64,000 bases of DNA from NCBI RefSeq assembly GCF_021228295.1, contig NZ_JAJQPD010000004.1, positions 337,174-401,173 of the forward strand. The letters run 5' to 3'. The DNA comes from Agromyces humatus (GTDB taxonomy: Bacteria > Actinomycetota > Actinomycetes > Actinomycetales > Microbacteriaceae). This document shows, in pieces, positions 24,161-31,849 of this stretch. Every line of letters starts with the position of its first letter. Positions within the stretch are counted from its first letter, which is position 1. The notes beneath the pieces are model-generated. The model ran no database searches. It saw only the letters and a program-made list of their open reading frames with translations, and was not told the origin of the DNA. A program made the translations under genes and the position numbers.

Positions 24161-26605
24161 ATGAATGACATGATCTCCGCCGCACAGACGAAGCGGTTCT
24201 CGGCGGCCGATGGGCGCGAACCCCTCGTGACGGTCATCGTCCCGACCCGCAACGAGGCCGGCAACATCGCGCCCCTGCTCGAGCGCATCGGCCGATCACG
24301 AACGGCGTCGTCCTTCGAAGTACTCTTCGTCGACGACAGCGACGACGCGACGCCCGAGCGGGTCGCCGAGTACGCGCGCGACGGCGACGTCCCCATCCGC
24401 ATCGTGCACCGCGCCGCCGGAGAGCGGGTCGGCGGCCTCGGCGGCGCAGTTCTCACCGGATTGCGCGTTGCGCGCGGATGCTGGGCGGTCATCATGGACG
24501 GCGACCTCCAGCATCCGCCCGAGCTCGCCGTGCCACTCGCCGAGGTCGGGATCTCGAGGGGCATCGATCTCGTCATGGCGACGCGTCGCGTGGGCTCGGG
24601 CGACGCCTCCGGCCTCGGCTCGCGATCGCGCCGCGTCGTCTCGCAGGTGTCGAACCGCACGGCGAAGCTCATCTTCCCTCGCAGCCTCGGGCCGGCGAGC
24701 GATCCCATGAGCGGGTTCTTCGCCGTACGCATCGACGCCCTCGACCTCGACGAATTGCGGCCTCGGGGCTTCAAGATCCTGATGGAGCTCCTCGTGCGTA
24801 CGCCCGACCTCCGCATAGCGGAGGTGCCGTTCACGATGGCGGAACGCAACGCCGGCACGAGCAAGGCCTCCCTGACCGAGGGAACCACGTTCCTCGGCAA
24901 CCTGCTCCGGCTCCGCTTCCGTGGGTTCACCGAACACACGGGCGGCGGCAGACGGGCGAACGTCCTCGTGCGCGGGCTGCTCTTCGGCCTGGTCGGCCTC
25001 TCGGGAATCCTCGTCAACACGGCCGTGCTCTGGTACTTCAGCATCGGTCATTTCGAGATCAATTATCTGGTCGGCGCCATTATCGCAACCGAGGCATCGA
25101 CGTTGTGGCTGTTCCTGCTGACCGAGACGCTCGTCTATCACGGCGACAAGCCCGGATCCGGCCTGTCGCGCGGGGCGAGATTCTTCCTGATCAACCACAT
25201 CGGCCTCGCCATTCGGTTGCCATTGCTCGCGCTCCTCGTCAACGTCGCGGGCATGGCCGTCCTGTGGGCCAATCTCGTCACGCTGCTGGTCACGTTCGCG
25301 CTGCGCTTCTTCGTGACCGATTCAACCGTGTACGGAGCGAAGGTTCCCCACGACGATTCATCCCACGAGTACGTGGCAGAACCGATTCGCATCGTCGTCA
25401 ACCTTCCGAATCCCGCCGCCACCTCGCCAACCCCCGCGACACCGAGTCTGTCGCCGACGCCCGACCGGTCGAGGCACCTGCCCTACCGCTACGCCATCCC
25501 GAGCGTTGTCACGATCGGCTCGCAGGTCGAGTTGCCCGAACTCGAATACTTCCGCGCACAGTGGCTGGGCAATGACACTGAGATCCAGGTTCGCATCGGC
25601 CACCTCGGCGCACGCACCCCCCGGCTGCACGCGACGGCCACGCAACTGGCGAGCCCCCCGGGGATGGGCTACACCGAACACTTGGGAAGTCTCAGCGCCA
25701 ACTTCCGAGTGGAGATCGGCGACCTCATCGAGGTGGTCGTGTCGCCGAGCCTCGCGCACTCGCCCCATGTCGTATACACGAACGTCATCGAGGCACTCCT
25801 GCGATTCGAGGCGGTGTCGAAGGGATCGATGCTGCTGCACTCCGCCTGCCTCGAGCTCCAGGGCACCGGGATCCTGATCTCCGCCCGCACCGACACGGGC
25901 AAGACGGGCACGGTCCTGCGCATGGTCCGCGAGCGCGGCGCGAGATTCCTCTCCGACGACATGACGATCCTCCACGCCGACGGGAGCGTCGAGTGCTTCC
26001 CGAAGCCACTCACGATCAGCCGGCACACCCTGCGTGCCGTTGCGTCGAACGAACTCACGAAGAGCGAGTGGCGTCACCTGAGGTTGCAGAGCCGTCTGCA
26101 CTCGAAGGAGGGGAGGGAATTCGCCCTGCTGCTCGCCAAGATGAACATTCCGATCATGGGGGTCAACGCCATGGTGCAACGCGTGGTGCCCCCGCCGAAG
26201 TTCGCAATCGACCGGCTTCTGTCCTGCAATATCATCGCGAGCACGAAGGTGAGCGAGCTCTTCATCATCGAGCGAGGTCCAGAGGAACAGCACGACCTCG
26301 CGCTCGAGGAGACCGTGGACACGCTCCTCGCCAACACCGAGGATGCCTACCAGTTCCCACCGTTCCGCCAGCTCGCCCCGTCGATCGTCATCGGCGAGGT
26401 CGACCATCAGGTGATGCGGGCCCGGGAACGCGAGATCCTCACGAGCGCGCTCGGCGTCATGCATCACAGGACCCTCTCGTCACCCCACTTCGGGTGGGCC
26501 GACGACATTCCCGAGTTGCTCGCCTCCGAGCGGGCGGCCGCGAAGCGGGCGAAGGCGGCGCCACACGTGCCGGATGCCGCGCGGGCGGCCGCGCTCACTT
26601 CGTGA
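24161..26605 (+). CDS. Three-part fusion: GT2 glycosyltransferase, GtrA membrane domain, HPr-kinase-like P-loop domain
   Basis: An 814-residue protein. Residues about 20-260 are a DPM1/GtrB-type GT2 domain (VTVIVPTRNEAGN, FVDDSDDATPERV, IMDGDLQHPPE, MAERNAGTSK), which would move a sugar to a polyprenyl phosphate. Residues about 270-405 are a four-helix GtrA domain (GLVGLSGILVNTAVLWYF ... ALRFFVTD), linked to flipping such lipids. After a Pro/Ser/Thr-rich linker, residues about 470-790 carry a nucleotide-binding domain with a Walker A-like ISARTDTGKTG (about 572-582) and FLSDDMTILHADG (about 595), resembling HPr kinase/PEPCK-type domains. The GT2-GtrA pair is common; the third domain on the same chain is unusual. 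ATG 24161 has only a weak GGGGG site. Confidence 0.82.
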   Translation: MNDMISAAQTKRFSAADGREPLVTVIVPTRNEAGNIAPLLERIGRSRTASSFEVLFVDDSDDATPERVAEYARDGDVPIRIVHRAAGERVGGLGGAVLTGLRVARGCWAVIMDGDLQHPPELAVPLAEVGISRGIDLVMATRRVGSGDASGLGSRSRRVVSQVSNRTAKLIFPRSLGPASDPMSGFFAVRIDALDLDELRPRGFKILMELLVRTPDLRIAEVPFTMAERNAGTSKASLTEGTTFLGNLLRLRFRGFTEHTGGGRRANVLVRGLLFGLVGLSGILVNTAVLWYFSIGHFEINYLVGAIIATEASTLWLFLLTETLVYHGDKPGSGLSRGARFFLINHIGLAIRLPLLALLVNVAGMAVLWANLVTLLVTFALRFFVTDSTVYGAKVPHDDSSHEYVAEPIRIVVNLPNPAATSPTPATPSLSPTPDRSRHLPYRYAIPSVVTIGSQVELPELEYFRAQWLGNDTEIQVRIGHLGARTPRLHATATQLASPPGMGYTEHLGSLSANFRVEIGDLIEVVVSPSLAHSPHVVYTNVIEALLRFEAVSKGSMLLHSACLELQGTGILISARTDTGKTGTVLRMVRERGARFLSDDMTILHADGSVECFPKPLTISRHTLRAVASNELTKSEWRHLRLQSRLHSKEGREFALLLAKMNIPIMGVNAMVQRVVPPPKFAIDRLLSCNIIASTKVSELFIIERGPEEQHDLALEETVDTLLANTEDAYQFPPFRQLAPSIVIGEVDHQVMRAREREILTSALGVMHHRTLSSPHFGWADDIPELLASERAAAKRAKAAPHVPDAARAAALTS

Positions 26606-26626
26606 CGTCGACGAGGAACCCCGACC

Positions 26627-28198
26627 GTGTCCGCCGCGACTGATGCCCTGGAGGCGGTGCTCCGCGCACCGGACTCGGCGCCGCGACCCGCACGGCAGCG
26701 CGCTCGGCAGATGCTCAGCGTGGCCTGGCCGGTCGCATTGCTCGTCGCCGTGGCCGGTGCAGTGCGATTCGTCGGCCTCGACGCGGTCGGGTTCAACAGC
26801 GACGAGGCGGTGTACGCGGGAACCGCTGCGTCGCTCGCCGGCGACCGGAGCCTGGAGCAGTTCTTCCCGGTCTTCCGCGCCCACCCCGTCTTGTTCCAGA
26901 CCCTCGTCGCCGGGGTCGAGCAGACGCTCGGGGCCGATTCCGATTGGGTGGCCAGGGCCGTGGCAGCCGTTGTCGGGATCGCGGCCGTACTCGTCACCTT
27001 CGCGCTCGGACGCCGGCTCTACGGGCACGGCGCCGGACTCATCGCCGGCCTCTTCCTCGCCGTGATGCCGTATCACGTGGTCGTCAGCCGGCAGGTGCTG
27101 CTCGACGGCTTGATGACCCTCTTCGTGACCGTGGCGCTGAGTTGCATCGTGCGTTATGCCGAATCGGGACGCGCGGCGTGGATGTTCGCGGCCGGGTCGG
27201 CCATGGGACTCGCGTTCCTCGCCAAGGAGACCGCGGTCGTCGTTCTGGGTGGGCTTTTCGCGTTCTTCGCGCTGACCCCGTGGGTCACCGTGCGCCTTCG
27301 CCACGTCGTCGCCGGGCTCGTGCCGTTCGCCGTGCTCGCTGCCGTCCACCCGCTCTCACAGGCACTCGCAGGCAAGGCCACGGCAGGTTCGAACTACCTC
27401 GTCTACCAGCTCTTCCGGCCGGAGAACCATCCGATGACCTTCTACGCCTCCGTCGTGCCGTGGGCGGTCGGCATCCTCGTGCTCGCCGCAGCGATCGTCG
27501 GACTCGTGTGGCTGCGACGGGAATCCACGTGGCGGGAGCGCTTGCTGCTGTGCTGGGCGGGCTTCCCGATCGTGTTCTTCACGATCTGGCCGGTACGCGG
27601 ATACCAGTACCTGCTGCCCATCGCCCCCGTCGTCGCCGTGCTCGCCGGGCGCACCGTGTCGCGACTCGTGACACTCCGCGCGCTCCAGGGGCGCCGCCGC
27701 GCTGCCCGGGCCGCCGTCATCGCGGTCGCCACCATCCTGGCCGTCTCGCTCGCCATCCCGACCGCTCAGCAGATCAGCCCGTCGTCGACGGGTTCGTTCC
27801 TCGCCGGCACCGGTGGCGTGCCAGGCGGGCGCGAGGCCGGTCAGTGGGTGGCCGAGGAGGTACCGGCGAACGCGCACCTGCTCACCATCGGCCCCTCGAT
27901 GGCCAACATCCTGCAGTACTACGGGCACCGCAAGGTCTACGGCCTGTCGGTGAGCCCGAATCCCGAAGTGCGCAACCCCACCTACACGCCGGTGCGCAAC
28001 CCCGATCGCGCGCTCCGGCGCGGCGAGCTGCAATACCTGGTGTGGGACTCGTATTCGGCAGGGCGGTCGCCATCGTTTTCAGCGAAGCTGCGCAGCCTCG
28101 TCGACAAGTACAACGGCGTCCCCGTCTACTCCGGCATCGTGGGTTCGGGCACGAAGGAGCCGGTCATCGTCATCTACGCGGTCTGGCCAGACCCGTGA
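26627..28198 (+). CDS. GT39-like polyprenyl-phosphate-dependent glycosyltransferase
   Basis: A 523-residue membrane protein with about ten helices. The first external loop carries the catalytic-type acidic motif GFNSDEAVYAGTAASLAG (about residues 57-74), followed by FRAHPVLFQTL, as in GT39/ArnT/PMT enzymes that use a lipid-linked sugar on the outer face. The last ~130 residues are a soluble domain. GTG 26627 starts 21 bases after the fusion gene. It would accept the sugar-lipid made by that protein; the acceptor is unknown. Confidence 0.85.
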   Translation: MSAATDALEAVLRAPDSAPRPARQRARQMLSVAWPVALLVAVAGAVRFVGLDAVGFNSDEAVYAGTAASLAGDRSLEQFFPVFRAHPVLFQTLVAGVEQTLGADSDWVARAVAAVVGIAAVLVTFALGRRLYGHGAGLIAGLFLAVMPYHVVVSRQVLLDGLMTLFVTVALSCIVRYAESGRAAWMFAAGSAMGLAFLAKETAVVVLGGLFAFFALTPWVTVRLRHVVAGLVPFAVLAAVHPLSQALAGKATAGSNYLVYQLFRPENHPMTFYASVVPWAVGILVLAAAIVGLVWLRRESTWRERLLLCWAGFPIVFFTIWPVRGYQYLLPIAPVVAVLAGRTVSRLVTLRALQGRRRAARAAVIAVATILAVSLAIPTAQQISPSSTGSFLAGTGGVPGGREAGQWVAEEVPANAHLLTIGPSMANILQYYGHRKVYGLSVSPNPEVRNPTYTPVRNPDRALRRGELQYLVWDSYSAGRSPSFSAKLRSLVDKYNGVPVYSGIVGSGTKEPVIVIYAVWPDP

Positions 28199-29577
28199 AC
28201 GCACGCCTGCGCGCCATCGTCCTCGTCGCAGCTGCGGCCTCGGCGGCGTTCGGCGTGGTGCTCGGCGGCACGGGAGCAGCGGCATCCGAATCGTCACCGC
28301 GGCCCGCTACACCAGTCGAGCACTTCATCTCCGTCATGCAGGGCGGCGCGACGTTCGATCACTACTTCGGCACGTACGAGGGCGCCGACGGAATCCCCGC
28401 AGACGCGTGCCAGCCGGTCGCGTCGGCCGACTGCGTGCAACCCTTCGCGCTTCACGGCACTCACCCGGCGCCGCTCAGGGACATCGGCGGGATCGAGCAT
28501 GCCCAATACAACGATGGCGCCATGGACGGCTTCGCCGCCGCATTCGAAGGGGCCGGTCTCGACCGTCGCGCGCCCATGGGCTACTTCGACCGCCGCGACC
28601 TTCCCGTGTCATGGCGCCTCGCCGAGGAATACGTGCTCTTCGATCGGTTCTTCGCCTCCTCGCAGGACGGCGCGCGCACGAACCGTTCGTTCTGGGTCGC
28701 CGCGGCGCCACCGAGGCAGGTCGCAACGAACGACACCACGGCCGCGCCGATCGATCAACCGACGATCTTCGACCGGCTCGACAGCGCAGGCGTCTCGTGG
28801 AAGTTCTACGTGCAGGATTACGACCCGGCCGAGACGTTCCAGGCGCGGCGCGGATCGATGCCGGCGACCCAGACCGTTCGAGTGCCACTGCTCGAGCAGG
28901 AGCGATTCGTGACGGATCCGGCGTTCGCCTCGCATATCGTCGACCTGGCGGAATACCGCTCAGACCTCGCGACGGGCACATTGCCCGCGGTTTCCTTCGT
29001 CGCGGCCTCGCGTTCGGGTGAGAGATCGCCGGCGTCGATCCCGGCCGGCCAGCGCCTGTTGGGCGGTATGGTCGATGCGCTCGCCGCGAGCCGCTATTGG
29101 ACGAGTTCCGCGATGCTCATCACGTACGACGCACCCGGCGGCTGGTACGACCACGTCCCGCCACCTACGGCTGCGGACGGGGGGCTCCTCGGATTCCGTG
29201 TTCCGGCACTGCTCGTCGGTGCGCATGTGCGCTCCGGAGTCGTGGACAGCACTCCACTCGACAGCACCGCGGGCCTCGCGTTCGTCGAGCGCAACTGGGG
29301 GCTCGAACCGCTTTCGGCTCGGGACGCCGGCTCGATCGGACTCGAGTCCGCCTTCGACTTCTCGGCGCCGGCGCGCGAGGCCACGATCATCGCTCCGGCC
29401 CCTGAATCGACCCCGTCGTCCGCAGTCCGGACGGAGCCCGTGACGCGGCTGTACGGGGCCGCCGCGATCGCCGGTCTCGCGGTGATCGGTATCGCGTACC
29501 TGAGCCGTCGGGTGCGCCGGGGGCGGCGCGGTTCGGCGGCGCCCGCGACGCTCCCCTCGTCGGAGCGGCCGCCATGA
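28195..29577 (+). CDS. Phospholipase C/acid-phosphatase-family protein with altered active site
   Basis: A 460-residue exported protein of the PF04185 type: signal peptide (about 1-29), catalytic-type domain, then a C-terminal transmembrane helix with a basic tail (LYGAAAIAGLAVIGIAYLSRR). The fold is recognisable from FDHYFGTYEGADGIP and GGWYDHVPPP. The usual ENRS/ENHS active-site motif, which provides a metal ligand and the nucleophile, reads GGAT here (MQGGATFDHYF, about residue 43). The later DEHGG motif reads DAPGG. This suggests loss or change of catalysis. The GTG start overlaps the previous stop (GTGA) and the end overlaps the next start (ATGA). Confidence 0.85.
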   Translation: MNARLRAIVLVAAAASAAFGVVLGGTGAAASESSPRPATPVEHFISVMQGGATFDHYFGTYEGADGIPADACQPVASADCVQPFALHGTHPAPLRDIGGIEHAQYNDGAMDGFAAAFEGAGLDRRAPMGYFDRRDLPVSWRLAEEYVLFDRFFASSQDGARTNRSFWVAAAPPRQVATNDTTAAPIDQPTIFDRLDSAGVSWKFYVQDYDPAETFQARRGSMPATQTVRVPLLEQERFVTDPAFASHIVDLAEYRSDLATGTLPAVSFVAASRSGERSPASIPAGQRLLGGMVDALAASRYWTSSAMLITYDAPGGWYDHVPPPTAADGGLLGFRVPALLVGAHVRSGVVDSTPLDSTAGLAFVERNWGLEPLSARDAGSIGLESAFDFSAPAREATIIAPAPESTPSSAVRTEPVTRLYGAAAIAGLAVIGIAYLSRRVRRGRRGSAAPATLPSSERPP

Positions 29578-31745
29578 GACGCTCCGCCACGAGGCGCCTC
29601 GCCGGCGCCATCGCCATCGTTCTCACCGCACTCGTGGCGCTTCTCACGTCTGCCGGGCCGGCGGCCGCTGCCCGTCCACCGTGGATCGTCACGCTCACCG
29701 TGCAGACCGTCCCCGTCTTGTCCGGAGTGCGCGTCGAGCTCGACGGTGTCACCGTGACGACGGATGCAACAGGGCAGGCCGTGTTCGCGCGACCCCATGA
29801 CTTCGACGCTCACACGCTCGAGCTCGTCGACACTGAGATCGCCTCGGTGTCGGCGCGTGACCGCTTCGTACGCTGGGTCGGCCAACGCGACTCCCACCAG
29901 GCGTTCAGCCCCACCGTGACCGGGCTTCCGATGCGAGCGGACTACACGGTGACTGCCGCGTTCGCGACGCTATACCCGGTGACGATCGACGTCACCGACG
30001 ATCGCGGCGCACCCCTCGATGCGGCTCGGCTCGGTGATGTATCGCTGCGCGACTCGGCGGGCCGCCGGGTCGTCGTCACCGCGGGCGAGGAGACGTGGCT
30101 CGACGGATGGCGACCGGTGTACCGCTCGGGGCGGCTCGTGCGCGATTCCGTCACCTACTCGGTCGACTCCATCCTCGTCGACGGCACCGGAGCCGTGACG
30201 GCGGGTGCGCAGCGCATCGACCCCGCTGCCTCGCCGCACGTGCAGCTCACCGTTCCACTCTTCCGAATGCAGGTGTCCGCCACCGATGCACTGTTCGACC
30301 GACGCGAGGGCGACGGCATCGTGGTCACACGGCCGGACGGAGTGCGGACGAGGATCACGTTCGGCCCCGACCGCGTCGCGGAACTGAGCGGCCTCCCTCG
30401 AGGCGCCTACGAGATCGAGGTGCAGGGCGCGTCCGGCGTCGTCGCGCCGCAGATCGTCCACCTGTCGAAGGACAAGGCGGTCACCCTCATGGTCATCACC
30501 CCCCTCGACCTGTTCGCCGTGGCGGCGATCTCGATGCTTGCGGCTGTCGGATTGCTCGCCGCCGGTCGGCTGATGCTGCGCCATCGCACGCGGCGGCTTG
30601 CGAGCTACCCCGGGATCGACTCGGAATCCGTCGAGGGCTCGGATACGACGGAGGACCCGGAATACCACCGAGGACTCGGAGCCCCACCACGGACTCCGAA
30701 GTCACGGTGGATCCCGAGACCGAAGTGGCGATGGGTGGGGATCCTCGTCGCGACGTTGCTCTGCTGCACACTCGGGATGTCACCCCAGTCCACGACCGCC
30801 CGGTCGCTCGCAGCACCCCCGGTCGCGGCATCCGTACGCATGGCACCCGCACTCACGGCGTCCGGACCCACAGTGCTCGCCTACTACTACCTGTGGTTCT
30901 CGAAGAACTCCTGGAATCGCGCGAAGATCGACTACCCGTGGCTCGGCCGCTATTCGAGCGGCGACCCGAGGGTGCTTCGCCAGCACATTCGCTGGGCGAA
31001 ACAGGCGGGGATCAGCGGATTCATCGTCAGCTGGAAGAGCACCACGACCAACAATCGCCGCCTGCACCGGCTCATGGACGTGGCCCGGGACGAAGACTTC
31101 ACGCTCGCGATGATCTACCAAGGGCTCGACTTCACGCGCGATCCGCTTCCGGTTGAACGCGTGCGTGCCGACTTCGAGGCGTTCGCACGGGACTTCGCCC
31201 CGGACGCCGTCTTCCATCGCCTCGACGGTAAGCCGCTCACGATCTTCAGCGGTACCTGGAAGTTCAGCGCCACCGATGTCGCCCACATCACGGATGCCGT
31301 GCGCTCCGACCTACTCGTGCTCTCGACCGAGAAGAACGTCGAGGGGTATGAGCGGATCGCGTCATCAACCGATGGCAACGCGTACTACTGGTCGTCGGTG
31401 AATCCGGCAACGAACACCAGGTACGCGGCAAAGTTGCGCGCCATGGGCGAGGCGGTGCACGCCGACGGCAAGTACTGGCTCGCCCCCTTCGCGCCGGGAT
31501 TCGACGCGCGCCTCGTGGGCGGCACGCGCGTCGTCCATCGCCTCGACGGCTCGACGCTCCGCGCCGAGTACGCGGCGGCCGTGGCCTCGGATCCCGATCT
31601 GCTCGGGCTCATCAGCTGGAACGAGTTCAGTGAGAACAGCCACGTCGAGCCGTCCGAAACCTACGGCACGCAATCGCTCGACGTGCTCGGCGAACTGCTC
31701 TTGGGAGAGGAGTATGCGCCCGTGACGCTTCCCCGAAGCAGATAA
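29574..31745 (+). CDS. Two-part surface protein with C-terminal GH99-like glycosidase domain
   Basis: A 723-residue protein that looks like two genes joined. Residues 1-33 are a signal peptide; 34-300 are beta-rich, with repeated carboxypeptidase-regulatory-like segments (VRVELDGVTVTTDATGQAVF); a transmembrane helix lies at about 308-330. A charged linker leads to a second hydrophobic segment (about 386-402). From about 430 a barrel-type domain follows (LAYYYLWFSKNSWN, DYPWLGRYSSGDP, SGFIVSWKS), as in GH99/endomannosidase-like proteins. The ATGA overlap couples it to the previous gene. It probably trims or modifies the surface glycan. Confidence 0.75.
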   Translation: MRRSATRRLAGAIAIVLTALVALLTSAGPAAAARPPWIVTLTVQTVPVLSGVRVELDGVTVTTDATGQAVFARPHDFDAHTLELVDTEIASVSARDRFVRWVGQRDSHQAFSPTVTGLPMRADYTVTAAFATLYPVTIDVTDDRGAPLDAARLGDVSLRDSAGRRVVVTAGEETWLDGWRPVYRSGRLVRDSVTYSVDSILVDGTGAVTAGAQRIDPAASPHVQLTVPLFRMQVSATDALFDRREGDGIVVTRPDGVRTRITFGPDRVAELSGLPRGAYEIEVQGASGVVAPQIVHLSKDKAVTLMVITPLDLFAVAAISMLAAVGLLAAGRLMLRHRTRRLASYPGIDSESVEGSDTTEDPEYHRGLGAPPRTPKSRWIPRPKWRWVGILVATLLCCTLGMSPQSTTARSLAAPPVAASVRMAPALTASGPTVLAYYYLWFSKNSWNRAKIDYPWLGRYSSGDPRVLRQHIRWAKQAGISGFIVSWKSTTTNNRRLHRLMDVARDEDFTLAMIYQGLDFTRDPLPVERVRADFEAFARDFAPDAVFHRLDGKPLTIFSGTWKFSATDVAHITDAVRSDLLVLSTEKNVEGYERIASSTDGNAYYWSSVNPATNTRYAAKLRAMGEAVHADGKYWLAPFAPGFDARLVGGTRVVHRLDGSTLRAEYAAAVASDPDLLGLISWNEFSENSHVEPSETYGTQSLDVLGELLLGEEYAPVTLPRSR

Positions 31746-31849
31746 CCAGAATTGGTGATGTCAGCGCGAGCAGCGACCGGTAGCTTGGGGCTTTCATCGG
31801 CGAGAGCTCCTGGCCAGTGAACGGCGCGGGTGCATCGGGGCGGCACACC

